64,000 bases of DNA. Origin: Streptomyces lasiicapitis. GTDB taxonomy: Bacteria; Actinomycetota; Actinomycetes; Streptomycetales; Streptomycetaceae. The stretch spans positions 62,001 to 126,000 of the forward strand of contig NZ_BMNG01000020.1 in NCBI RefSeq assembly GCF_014646335.1, read 5' to 3'. Both the position numbers and the translations under genes were made by a program. The notes under the pieces were generated by a model. The model worked only from the letters and a program-made list of their open reading frames with translations, made no database searches and had not been told where the DNA came from. Of this stretch, positions 34,797-42,037 are shown one piece after another. How positions within the stretch are numbered: the first letter of the stretch is position 1; every line of letters begins with the position of its first letter.

Positions 34797-35102
34797 CTAC
34801 CAGGAGGATTTCCGCACGCCGGGCAGGAATCCGGCGTGGGCCTGCTCACGCAACCGCACCCTGGACAGGCCGAACGTGCCCACGTAACCGCGCGGACGCC
34901 CGTCCACGCTGTCCCGGTTGCGCACCCGCGTCGCGCTCGCGTCACGCGGCTGGCGGGCCAATTCCCGCTGGGCGGCGAGCCGTTCGGCCGCCGGCGTGGA
35001 CGGCCGCCGGATGATCTCCTTCAGCTCGGCCCGCCGCGCCGCGTACCGCGCGACGATCACGCGGCGCTTCTCGTTCTTCGCGATCTTGCTCTGCTTGGCC
35101 AT
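34797..35102 (-). CDS. rpsN: 30S ribosomal protein S14, zinc-independent paralogue
   Basis: This 101-aa S14 starts MAKQSKIAKNEKRRVIVARY and ends TFGLSRVRLREQAHAGFLPG-VRKSSW. It has no cysteine, so it lacks the zinc ribbon of the housekeeping S14. Such C- paralogues replace the zinc-binding form in zinc-starved cells, freeing zinc. Its ATG shares one base with the L28 stop (TGATG), so translation is coupled. The pair is divergent from rpmG across the Zur-like box. Confidence 0.95.
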   Translation of the reverse strand: MAKQSKIAKNEKRRVIVARYAARRAELKEIIRRPSTPAAERLAAQRELARQPRDASATRVRNRDSVDGRPRGYVGTFGLSRVRLREQAHAGFLPGVRKSSW

Positions 35103-35338
35103 CAGACCTTCACCCCGCGCGCACGGATCCTGGCCACGGCCGCCTCGACGCCGATCGTGTCGACGGTCTTGATCCCCTTCGCGCTCAGTCGCAGGCGTAC
35201 GTACCGGCCCTCGCTCGGCAGCCAGTACCGCTTGCGCTGGATGTTCGGGTCGAAGCGGCGCGGTGTGCGCCGGTGCGAATGGGAGATGTGGTGGCCGAAC
35301 CCCGGCTTCGCGCCGGTGAGCTGGCAGTGGGCGGACAT
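35102..35338 (-). CDS. rpmB: 50S ribosomal protein L28, zinc-independent paralogue
   Basis: This 78-aa L28 starts MSAHCQLTGAKPGFGHHISH and keeps HSHRRTPRRFDPN. Only one Cys remains, so the paired CxxC of zinc-binding L28 is absent. It is the first gene of the minus-strand C- unit, 73 bp from the divergent rpmG start; the Zur-like box between them probably represses both directions when zinc is ample. GAGAGG lies about 10 nt before the ATG. Confidence 0.95.
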   Translation of the reverse strand: MSAHCQLTGAKPGFGHHISHSHRRTPRRFDPNIQRKRYWLPSEGRYVRLRLSAKGIKTVDTIGVEAAVARIRARGVKV

Positions 35339-35375
35339 GGTGACGCACCTCTCGCTCGGTTTTCCTCCCGCCCAT

Positions 35376-35403
35376 TTGGAAACGGGATTCATTTTCATAT
35401 ACT
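35376..35403 (+). promoter_or_regulatory. Zur-type box inside the rpmG promoter
   Basis: TTGGAA (35376-35381) and TATACT (35398-35403) are spaced by 16 bp and form a near-consensus promoter for rpmG. The 21-bp box 35377-35397, with arms TGGAAACG and CATTTTCA, is an interrupted palindrome like actinobacterial Zur boxes and fills the spacer. Zur-zinc bound here would block polymerase. The predicted start of transcription is at or next to the rpmG ATG. Confidence 0.8.
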
Positions 35404-35410
35404 AGCCCTC

Positions 35411-35575
35411 ATGGCTCGCAACGAACTCCGCCCGGTCATCAAGCTCCGGTCCACCGCCGGCACCGGCTACACGTACGTCACCCGCAAGAACCGCCGGAAC
35501 GACCCCGACCGCCTGACCCTGCGCAAGTACGACCCGGTGGCCGGCCGGCACGTCGACTTCCGAGAGGAGCGCTGA
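35411..35575 (+). CDS. rpmG: 50S ribosomal protein L33, zinc-independent paralogue
   Basis: This 54-aa L33 (MARNELRPVIKLRSTAGTGY, RKNRRNDPDRL) has no cysteines and so is the zinc-independent form. No Shine-Dalgarno site precedes the ATG, and the -10 hexamer ends only 7 bp upstream, so the message should be leaderless. It heads a plus-strand unit with L31 type B, a CobW-type protein and S18 that should be induced by zinc limitation. Confidence 0.95.
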   Translation: MARNELRPVIKLRSTAGTGYTYVTRKNRRNDPDRLTLRKYDPVAGRHVDFREER

Positions 35576-35578
35576 ACC

Positions 35579-35827
35579 GTGCGACCCGGAATCCACCCGC
35601 CGTACGGGCCCGTCGTCTTCCGCGACAAGGCCGCCGACTTCGCCTTCCTCACCCGCTCCACCGCGACCAGCGACAAGACCGTCGTCTGGGAGGACGGCAA
35701 CACCTACCCCGTCGTCGACGTCGAGGTCTCCTCCGCGAGCCACCCCTTCTATACGGGGCAGCAGCGTGTCCTCGACACCGCGGGCCGCGTGGAGCGGTTC
35801 GAGCGGCGTTACGGGGGAGGGCGCTGA
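35579..35827 (+). CDS. rpmE2: 50S ribosomal protein L31 type B
   Basis: This 82-aa type-B L31 (RPGIHPPYGPVVFRDKAADF, SHPFYTG) lacks the CxxC zinc site of L31 type A. The GTG start is 3 bp after the rpmG stop, with GAGGAG inside the end of rpmG. In Bacillus the type-B form displaces zinc-L31 from ribosomes under zinc limitation; the same is expected here. Its stop overlaps the next start by one base (TGATG). Confidence 0.95.
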   Translation: MRPGIHPPYGPVVFRDKAADFAFLTRSTATSDKTVVWEDGNTYPVVDVEVSSASHPFYTGQQRVLDTAGRVERFERRYGGGR

Positions 35828-37002
35828 TGGGCGCCCACGGGGGCGAAGGCCGGGGCGCGGCGGACGGCCGCATGGACGTCGCCGTCGTCGCCGGACTGCA
35901 CACCGACGCCCGCGCCGCCGCCGTCGACCGGCTCCTCGCCACGGTGCCGGGCAGCGTCGCGCTCCACCACGACCTGTCGACCGCCGCGCACGGCACGGTC
36001 ACGCGGACCGTGCGCGACGCCGGCGGAGTGCTCTCCACCGGCGAGGCGCCGCTGGTCAACGACTGCGCGTGCTGCGCGCTGCGCGAGGACCTGGTGCCCG
36101 AGCTGGAGCGGCTCGCCGAGAGCGGGCTCACCCGGCTCGCGGTCGTCGAGCTCTGGGACTCCGTCGAGCCGAAGGCGATGGCCGAGGTCATCGCCGGGTA
36201 CGGCTCGGAGCTGCTGCGGCTGAGCGGCGTGCTCACCGCCGTCGACCCGAGCCTGCTGCTTCCCTGCCTCGCCAACGGCGACGACCTGATGGAGGCGGGG
36301 CTGGCCGCGGCCGCCTCCGACCAGCGCACGGTCGCCGACACCTGGGCGCGCCAGCTCGAATACCCGCCCGTGCTCGCGGTCCTGGAGTCCGAGGTGGCGG
36401 ACGAAGAAGACCGGGCGCTGCTCGCGCAGCTCCATCCGACAGCCCGCCAGGTCCCGATCGGCCACGGTGATCTGGCGGGCGCCGCGCTCGGCGGCTTCGA
36501 CGTGGAGGCGGCGGCCGCGGCCCAGCACCCGGCCTGCGCGCTGCTGCCCGCCGAGGCCGACGACAGCGGTGTGGTGACGTTCGTGTGGCACCGCGAGCGG
36601 CCCTTCCACCCGGAGCGTCTCTACGCCGCCCTTGAGGACCTGACCTGCGCCGCCGCCCGCAGCCGCGGCCGTTTCTGGCTCGCCGACCGGCCGGACACGC
36701 TGCTCGCGTGGGACGCGGCGGGCGGCGCGCTGTGCGTGGAGAACGCGGGGCCGTGGCTGGCCTCGCTGCCGGACGCCGCCTGGGAGATGGTGCCGCCGGT
36801 GCGCCGGGCCGCCGCCGCGCTCGACTGGCATCCCGAGCACGGGGACTGCTGCCAGCACCTGGTCTTCACCTCGCCGGGCCTCGACCGCGACGGGCTCGCC
36901 CAGGTCCTGGAGTCCTGCCTGCTCACGGACGAGGAGTACGCCGCCGGGCGCGCCGCCTGGAAATCCCTGCCCCCCGCCTTCGACGCCCTCCTGGAGGTCT
37001 GA
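35827..37002 (+). CDS. CobW/COG0523-type metallochaperone-like protein with degenerate P-loop
   Basis: This 391-aa protein matches the CobW/COG0523 family by NDCACCALREDLVPEL (the CxCC metal motif), the switch-like VVELWDSVEP, SGVLTAVDP and a CobW_C domain at about 240-385 (WHRERPFHPERLYAALEDL). The N-terminal GxxGxGKT that binds GTP is missing; the aligned segment reads VAVVAGLHTDARAAAVDRLL. It may therefore have lost GTPase activity. Location in the Zur-regulated unit points to zinc allocation. A later ATG at 35872 would remove the Gly-rich first 15 residues. Confidence 0.85.
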   Translation: MGAHGGEGRGAADGRMDVAVVAGLHTDARAAAVDRLLATVPGSVALHHDLSTAAHGTVTRTVRDAGGVLSTGEAPLVNDCACCALREDLVPELERLAESGLTRLAVVELWDSVEPKAMAEVIAGYGSELLRLSGVLTAVDPSLLLPCLANGDDLMEAGLAAAASDQRTVADTWARQLEYPPVLAVLESEVADEEDRALLAQLHPTARQVPIGHGDLAGAALGGFDVEAAAAAQHPACALLPAEADDSGVVTFVWHRERPFHPERLYAALEDLTCAAARSRGRFWLADRPDTLLAWDAAGGALCVENAGPWLASLPDAAWEMVPPVRRAAAALDWHPEHGDCCQHLVFTSPGLDRDGLAQVLESCLLTDEEYAAGRAAWKSLPPAFDALLEV

Positions 37003-37004
37003 CG

Positions 37005-37280
37005 TTGTCCCCGTCCCGCTCCTCGTCCTCTTCCTCGTCCTCGTCCGTACGTCGTGCCGATCGCGGCAAGGCGCTCAAGTCCCGCCCGAACCCCCTGGAC
37101 GTCGCGGGCATCACGTACATCGACTACAAGGACACCGACCTGCTGCGGAAATTCATCTCCGACCGCGGCAAGATCCGCAGCCGCCGGGTCACCCGCGTGA
37201 CCGTGCGGCAACAGCGCCAACTGGCCAAAGCCATCAAGAACGCCCGCGAGATGGGGCTTCTTCCGTACGCGTCCCGCTGA
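37005..37280 (+). CDS. rpsR: 30S ribosomal protein S18, zinc-independent paralogue
   Basis: The 91-aa product has the S18 core (KSRPNPLDVAGITYIDYKDT, LLRKFISDRGKIRSRR, VTRVTVRQQRQLAKAIKNAR) without cysteines. It starts at TTG with GGAGG 7 nt upstream inside the CobW gene. The N-terminus contains nine serines in a row, not usual for S18. It is the last gene of the plus-strand zinc-starvation unit. Confidence 0.92.
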   Translation: MSPSRSSSSSSSSSVRRADRGKALKSRPNPLDVAGITYIDYKDTDLLRKFISDRGKIRSRRVTRVTVRQQRQLAKAIKNAREMGLLPYASR

Positions 37281-37684
37281 GGCGCCGACTCACCACGCCG
37301 CCGCCGCGCGAGCGACACCTCCCGCCCGCCCACCCGTTACCGGGAAGTAGGGTTCAGGCGCGGAAGTGTCCCTCGGGCGGCGGCTGTGTTGCGTCTTCGG
37401 CCAAAAAGGAGCCAGAACGGCTTCCCCTGCGTCTGCCTAAGTGCACGAGGCATTCGATCCGGACAACCCGGGGTCGAACCAGCGGCGGAACACCGCCGAC
37501 GCAGATGGACGGGGGCTGTCGTTCGCATGTCATGCGGGCATTGGGGAAGCGGCGGGAGGGGCTGTAACCAGCTCACCACGCCGCGTGCACGTGCATCTGC
37601 CCATGCATCGGCACATGAACACGGCTATGATCCGGGACAGTTGACGGCTACAACAACAGCCACGGCACCACCGGGGAGCGACCT
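37281..37684. other. 404-bp intergenic region upstream of the DUF397 gene
   Basis: No convincing gene; the short frames here have no ribosome binding site or protein-like composition. The right half holds the 28-bp element at 37583-37610 and a TATGAT hexamer at 37626-37631 that could be the -10 of the DUF397 gene. Confidence 0.6.
37583..37610 (+). promoter_or_regulatory. 28-bp shared upstream element, copy A
   Basis: GCGTGCACGTGCATCTGCCC followed by ATGCATCG. The same 20 bases plus TTGCATCT occur on the minus strand at 38711-38684, upstream of the ATPase gene. GTGCAC and TGCACGTGCA inside it are palindromic. It lies 75-102 bp before the DUF397 start. Confidence 0.7.
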
Positions 37685-37921
37685 GTGCACCACGTGTTCA
37701 ACGGCATGGCGGCCACGGATCTTCACGGGGTGGTCTGGCAGAAGAGCAGGCACAGCAACTCGCAAGGTGCCTGCGTGGAGTTCGCGAAACTCCCGGGCGG
37801 CGACGTCGCGGTCCGCAACTCGCGGTTTCCCGACGGACCCGCGCTCGTCTACACGCGCGCCGAGATCGAGTGCATGCTGCTCGGCATGAAGGACGGCGAG
37901 TTCGACGACCTGATCGGCTGA
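37685..37921 (+). CDS. DUF397 domain protein
   Basis: This 78-aa protein has the DUF397 pattern: VVWQKSRHSNSQGACVEFAK, GGDVAVRNSRFPDGPALVYT and a C-terminal EIECMLLGMKDGEFDDL. With the neighbouring ATPase and XRE genes it forms a WhiJ/AbaA-like locus, a type linked to development and antibiotic control in Streptomyces; the molecular role of DUF397 is not settled. GTG start with GGGGAG upstream. Convergent with the ATPase gene. Confidence 0.9.
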   Translation: MHHVFNGMAATDLHGVVWQKSRHSNSQGACVEFAKLPGGDVAVRNSRFPDGPALVYTRAEIECMLLGMKDGEFDDLIG

Positions 37922-37939
37922 TCGGCGGCTGACCACGCC

Positions 37940-37979
37940 GAGTCGCTGAGTCGCTGAGTCGCCGAGTCGATGAGTCGAC
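37940..37979. repeat. Five tandem 8-bp repeats (GAGTCGCT)
   Basis: Units are GAGTCGCT, GAGTCGCT, GAGTCGCC, GAGTCGAT, GAGTCGAC, directly after the DUF397 stop. It is a short simple-sequence array in an intergenic region, possibly variable between strains. Confidence 0.85.
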
Positions 37980-38002
37980 GGGAGAAGGAAACGGGGGGCA
38001 GA

Positions 38003-38065
38003 GCTGTTCCAACGGCCGCCGGCCCGAGGGCCGGCGAGCTCACGGCCTAGGCCAGTTGGAACAGC
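38003..38065. terminator. Nested inverted repeats between convergent genes
   Basis: Outer 11-bp arms GCTGTTCCAAC (38003-38013) and its complement (38055-38065) enclose an inner hairpin GCCGGCCC-GA-GGGCCGGC (38018-38035). The right outer arm lies in the last codons of the ATPase gene. Probably a bidirectional terminator for the DUF397 and ATPase genes. Confidence 0.7.
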
Positions 38066-38556
38066 GCCCACACCACCTTGCCGTTCAGCGCGCCCGCCAG
38101 CGGATGCCAGCCCCAGCCGTCGCTGAACGAGTCCACCAGGAAGAGGCCGCGGCCCGACTCCGCGGAGAAGTCGTCCTCCGCCTCCTCGCGCGCGACGGGA
38201 CTCTCGTCACTGGGGTCGCGCACCGCGCACACCAGGCGCGAGGTCCAGCGCATCATGTGCAGCCGCACGGGCGCGTCCTCGGTGCCCGCGACCGGACACG
38301 CGGCACGCGGGGTGTCCGCGGGCAGCGCGTGCCGCAGGGCGTTGGTGACGAGTTCGGAGACGACGAGCGCGATGTCGTCGAAGCGCTCGTCCATCTCCCA
38401 CGACACCAGCGTCTTGCGGGTGAACTGCCGTGCGCTGCCGACGGCTTCGTAGCGCGCGGGAAGAGCGCAGGAGGCCGCACTGGAGACCGCGGAGGGGTCG
38501 AGCGGAGGAAGGCCCTGCCGTAACGGCTCGAGCATGGTCGATCCATTCGTCCCCAT
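38047..38556 (-). CDS. ATP-binding protein, anti-sigma-factor-like (HATPase_c_2)
   Basis: This 169-aa protein is a stand-alone GHKL ATPase domain. It has ARQFTRKTLVSWEMDERFDD near the start, the N-box LVVSELVTNALRHA, DPSDESP and the G-box GRGLFLVDSFSDGWGW. Such proteins resemble RsbW/SpoIIAB anti-sigma kinases and are abundant in Streptomyces next to XRE/DUF397 genes. ATG 38556 has GGGGAG 10 nt upstream. The shared 28-bp element lies about 130 bp before it. Confidence 0.88.
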   Translation of the reverse strand: MGTNGSTMLEPLRQGLPPLDPSAVSSAASCALPARYEAVGSARQFTRKTLVSWEMDERFDDIALVVSELVTNALRHALPADTPRAACPVAGTEDAPVRLHMMRWTSRLVCAVRDPSDESPVAREEAEDDFSAESGRGLFLVDSFSDGWGWHPLAGALNGKVVWALFQLA

Positions 38557-38872
38557 GCGAGGCACTCCCCGGTTTTCGCGGTTCGCGGTACAAAGCGATC
38601 GTGCGGTGGCGCGGTCGGTACAGCCGGGCGGCACAGCGATGGCGCAGCAGTGACGCGCGGACCATGGTTCCGAATGCGTACAGCAGATGCAAGGGCAGAT
38701 GCACGTGCACGCGCCGGACTTGACCGTTCCTAGGCTGCTTCTGGCCCATTTCTTCCTACGACTTCTTGTGCAGACCTTCCGGAGGCTTTTCCTTTCCGTA
38801 ACCGAACGAGCACGGCCTGAAGCGTTTAATGGCAGACTGCTGGGTCTCACATCTTGGGGAGGACTGAGCGAA
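38557..38872. other. 316-bp divergent intergenic region of ATPase and XRE genes
   Basis: No gene seen. It must hold the promoters of the minus-strand ATPase gene and the plus-strand XRE gene. It contains copy B of the 28-bp element (38684-38711). The part from 38715 to 38840 is visibly less GC-rich, consistent with promoter sequence. Confidence 0.6.
38684..38711 (-). promoter_or_regulatory. 28-bp shared upstream element, copy B
   Basis: Minus-strand copy of the element at 37583-37610; the first 20 bases are identical and 26 of the first 28 match. Orientation toward the ATPase gene is the same as copy A toward the DUF397 gene, which argues for a shared control site. Confidence 0.7.
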
Positions 38873-39787
38873 GTGACCGCTGGGGAGTCGAGCGGCTCGG
38901 TGGTACGGCGCATTCTGCTGGGCTCGCAACTGAGGCGCCTGAGGGAGTCGCGGGGCATCACCCGTGAGGCGGCCGGTTACTCGATCCGTGCTTCCGAATC
39001 GAAGATCAGCCGCATGGAGTTGGGACGGGTGAGCTTCAAGTCGAGGGATGTCGAGGACCTCCTCACGCTCTACGGCGTCATGGACGAGGCGGAGCGCAAC
39101 GCACTCCTCTCGCTCGCCAAGGAGGCCAACCTGACGGGCTGGTGGCACAGTTACTCGGACGTCCTGCCCGGCTGGTTCCAGACATATATCGGTCTGGAAG
39201 GCGCCGCCTCGCTGATCCGCGTCTATGAAGTCCAGTTCATCAACGGCCTGTTGCAGACCGAGGCGTACGCCCACGCGGTCGTCGAGCGCGGCATGAAGGC
39301 CGCCGCCGCGGGCAAGCCCGCCGCGAGCGGCAAGTCCGGCCGCGGCGGACGGCTCAATCAGGCCGACGTGGACCGCCGTGTGGCCCTGCGCCTGGAGCGC
39401 CAGAAGCTCCTCGTGTCCGAGCGCGCCCCCAAGTTCAGTTGCGTACTGGACGAGGCGGCGCTCCGACGGCCGTACGGCGACCGGGAAGTGATGCGCGGTC
39501 AGATCCAGCATCTCATCGACATCTCCGAGCGCCCCAATGTGACGCTGCAGGTCATGCCGTTCACCTTCGGCGGGCACGCGGGCGAGTCCGGCGCGTTCAC
39601 CATGCTCAGCTTCCCCGAGTCCGACCTCTCCGACGTCGTCTACCTGGAGCAGCTCACCGGCGCCCTTTATCTGGACAAGCGCGAAGAAGTCGCCCAGTAC
39701 GGAGGGGCGATGGCCGAGTTGCAGCAGGACTGTCCGAATCCGGCCGACAGCCGTGACCTTCTCCGTGGTCTACTCCAACTGACCTGA
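38873..39787 (+). CDS. XRE-family regulator with DUF5753 domain
   Basis: This 304-aa protein has an N-terminal helix-turn-helix (LGSQLRRLRESRGITREAAGYSIRASESKISRMELG, in part) at residues 15-70 and a DUF5753 domain (about 100-290; PGWFQTYIGLEGAASLIRVY, IQHLIDISERPNVTLQVMPF, YLEQLTGALYLD). It is the DNA-binding partner expected with DUF397 proteins. Start GTG 38873 with GGGGAGG about 10 nt upstream. It is a candidate binder of the shared 28-bp elements. A Lys/Ala/Gly insertion lies near 142-160. Confidence 0.92.
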   Translation: MTAGESSGSVVRRILLGSQLRRLRESRGITREAAGYSIRASESKISRMELGRVSFKSRDVEDLLTLYGVMDEAERNALLSLAKEANLTGWWHSYSDVLPGWFQTYIGLEGAASLIRVYEVQFINGLLQTEAYAHAVVERGMKAAAAGKPAASGKSGRGGRLNQADVDRRVALRLERQKLLVSERAPKFSCVLDEAALRRPYGDREVMRGQIQHLIDISERPNVTLQVMPFTFGGHAGESGAFTMLSFPESDLSDVVYLEQLTGALYLDKREEVAQYGGAMAELQQDCPNPADSRDLLRGLLQLT

Positions 39788-39849
39788 ATCGTCAGTAGGA
39801 TGACGTGAAATCAGGTGTCTGCACATTCTGCGGCAAGGGGTCTCGCGTC

Positions 39850-41307
39850 ATGTCCTTCTTCACCGATCTGGCTCACCAGTACATCGACGGTGAGTGGAAG
39901 GCCGGCTCCGGTTCCTGGGACATCATCGACTTCAATCCGTACAACGGGGAGAAGCTGGCGTCGATCACGGTCGCCACGGCCGACGAGGTGGACCAGGCGT
40001 ATCGGGCGGCGCAGCGCGCACAGGAGGCATGGGGCTCGACGAACCCCTATGCCCGGCGCGCGATCTTCGAGCGGGTCCTGCGGATCATCGAGGACCGCGA
40101 GGCCGAGATCACCGAGGCGATCGTCGCCGAGCTCGGCGGCACCCTCGTCAAGGCCGGTTTCGAGCTGCACCTGGCCAAGGAGTTCCTGCGCGAGGCGATA
40201 CATCTCGCGCTCGCCCCCCAGGGCCGCATACTCCCCTCGCCCGACGACACCAAGGAGAACCGCCTCTACCGCCTGCCGGTGGGCGTCGTCGGCGTCATCA
40301 GCCCGTTCAACTTCCCCTTCCTGCTGTCGATCAAGTCGGTGGCCCCCGCGATCGCGCTCGGCAACGCCGTCGTCCTGAAGCCGCACCAGAACGCGCCGGT
40401 GCTCGGCGGCAGCCTGCTCGCCAGGATCTTCGAGGACGCGGGCCTTCCGCCGGGCGTCCTGAACGTCGTCATCACGGACATCGCGGAGATCGGCGACGCG
40501 CTGATCGACCACCCGGTGCCGGGCGTCATCTCCTTCACGGGCTCCGACGCCGTCGGCCGCCACGTCGCCACGGTCTGCGCCCAGAACTTCAAGCGCTGCG
40601 TCCTCGAACTGGGCGGCAACAGCGCCCTGATCGTGCTTGAGGACGCCGACGTGGACTACGCCGTCGACGCCGCCGTCTTCAGCCGCTTCGTGCACCAGGG
40701 TCAGGTCTGCATGGCCGCGAACCGCATCCTCGTGGACCGCGCCGTGGAGGCCGAGTTCACCGAGAAGTTCGTCGCCAAGGTCAAGTCCCTGAAGGTCGGC
40801 GACCCCGCGGACCCGGCCACGCACATCGGTCCGCTCATCAACTCCTCGCAGGCGGACGGCGTCACCTCACTCGTCGCGCAGACCATCCAGGCGGGCGCCA
40901 AGGCCCTCCTGCACGGCCGCACCGAGGGCAACCTGGTCGCCCCCTCCGTCCTCACCGACCTGCCCGACGACGCCCCCGTGCTGCGCCAGGAGATCTTCGG
41001 CCCGGTCGCGCTCCTGCTGCCCTTCGACGGCGAGGACGAGGCCGTCCGCATCGCCAACGACACTCCGTACGGCCTCAGCGGCGCCGTCCACACCGGCGAC
41101 ACCGAGCGCGGCGTCCGGCTGGCGCGGCGCATCAGGAGCGGCATGGTCCACATCAACGACGGCACCGTGCACGACGAGCCGATCGTGCCCTTCGGCGGCG
41201 AGAAGCACTCGGGCATCGGCCGCCTCAACGGCGACGCGACGATCGAGGCGTTCACGACCCACAAGTGGATCTCGGTCCAGCACGGCCGCTCGCGCTTCCC
41301 GTTCTGA
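39850..41307 (+). CDS. NAD(P)-dependent aldehyde dehydrogenase
   Basis: This 485-aa ALDH has the cofactor motif SFTGSDAVGRHV, the general base Glu in VLELGGNS, the catalytic Cys287 in HQGQVCMAANR and the C-terminal EIFGPVALLLPF and FGGEKHSGIGR motifs. It resembles benzaldehyde/salicylaldehyde dehydrogenases, but the aromatic preference is inferred. ATG 39850 with AAGGGG about 10 nt upstream; an interrupted dyad (39782-39816) lies before it. A strong hairpin follows the stop. Confidence 0.9.
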   Translation: MSFFTDLAHQYIDGEWKAGSGSWDIIDFNPYNGEKLASITVATADEVDQAYRAAQRAQEAWGSTNPYARRAIFERVLRIIEDREAEITEAIVAELGGTLVKAGFELHLAKEFLREAIHLALAPQGRILPSPDDTKENRLYRLPVGVVGVISPFNFPFLLSIKSVAPAIALGNAVVLKPHQNAPVLGGSLLARIFEDAGLPPGVLNVVITDIAEIGDALIDHPVPGVISFTGSDAVGRHVATVCAQNFKRCVLELGGNSALIVLEDADVDYAVDAAVFSRFVHQGQVCMAANRILVDRAVEAEFTEKFVAKVKSLKVGDPADPATHIGPLINSSQADGVTSLVAQTIQAGAKALLHGRTEGNLVAPSVLTDLPDDAPVLRQEIFGPVALLLPFDGEDEAVRIANDTPYGLSGAVHTGDTERGVRLARRIRSGMVHINDGTVHDEPIVPFGGEKHSGIGRLNGDATIEAFTTHKWISVQHGRSRFPF

Positions 41308-41328
41308 ATTCTCATCTCTCGTACGTCG

Positions 41329-41365
41329 CGGACCCTTGCGGACAGAACCTGTCCGCAAGGGTCCG
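41329..41365. terminator. 17-bp perfect hairpin after the aldehyde dehydrogenase gene
   Basis: Arms 41329-41345 and 41349-41365 are perfectly complementary around AAC, 21 bp after the stop. There is no U-tract. It probably terminates the ALDH transcript; being a long palindrome upstream of the DinB-like gene, it could also be an operator. Confidence 0.75.
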
Positions 41366-41433
41366 TAGCGTCTGTGGTGTCGGAAAGCCCGGCGGCAGCC
41401 CAGCCCCTTGAGGGGCGAAGAGAGGCGGACACC

Positions 41434-41985
41434 ATGGTCACCCACGTCAACGCGGAAGCCCCCGGCGACGAGCGCGGCGCGCTGATCGCCTTCGTCGAGG
41501 CCCAGCGCGGCGGCATCCGCCGCTCGGTGCTCGGCCTGAGCGACGAGCAGGCCTCGTCCCGGCCGAGCGCCAGCGAGCTGACCCTCGGCGGGCTCGTCAA
41601 GCACGTCGCCGAGACCGAGCTGAACTGGCTGCGCATGGCCCAGCAGAAGCCCAACGAGCGGCAGCGCACCGAGGCGACCTGGGGCGACAGCTTCCGCCTC
41701 GTCGAGGGCGAGACGCTCGCCGACGTGCTCACCTTCTGGGAGCAAGTGGCAGCCGAGACCGAGCAGTTCATCCGCGCCGTGCCGAGCCTGGACGACACCT
41801 TCCCGCTGCCGGACCAGCCGTGGTTCCCCGACGACGGCGCGGTGTCGATGCGCTGGCTGATGCTGCACCTGGTCGAGGAGATCGGCCGGCACGCGGGGCA
41901 CGCCGACATCATCCGGGAGACCCTGGACGGAAAGACGGCCTTCGAGCTGGTCGCGATGGCTCAGGGATACGCTAGTCAAAGTTGA
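41434..41985 (+). CDS. DinB-family protein
   Basis: This 183-aa four-helix-bundle protein belongs to the DinB/DUF664 group. The likely metal ligands are His of LVKHVAETELNWL and the pair in EIGRHAGHADIIRE. Members include mycothiol-dependent transferases of actinobacteria, so a thiol-transferase role is possible; no substrate is evident. ATG 41434 with GAGAGG upstream. Its 3' end carries a half-matching PadR-type operator (41972-41989). Confidence 0.82.
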   Translation: MVTHVNAEAPGDERGALIAFVEAQRGGIRRSVLGLSDEQASSRPSASELTLGGLVKHVAETELNWLRMAQQKPNERQRTEATWGDSFRLVEGETLADVLTFWEQVAAETEQFIRAVPSLDDTFPLPDQPWFPDDGAVSMRWLMLHLVEEIGRHAGHADIIRETLDGKTAFELVAMAQGYASQS

Positions 41986-41989
41986 ATGG
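41972..41989. promoter_or_regulatory. Candidate PadR operator 1, upstream of padR
   Basis: CTAGTCAA-AG-TTGAATGG keeps one full half-site and most of the other of the palindrome CTAGTCAAGCTTGACTAG found upstream of the ABC genes. It overlaps the end of the DinB-like gene, 49 bp before the padR start. Confidence 0.6.
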
Positions 41990-42037
41990 CCGTTCTGAAC
42001 GGCTGAGCGCAATGGCTGTCTCGGAGAGGTGCGGTGA

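Noticed and set aside
37441..37644. 67-residue plus-strand open frame before the DUF397 gene
   Set aside because: It would cover the shared 28-bp element and probable promoter; no ribosome binding site and no similarity.
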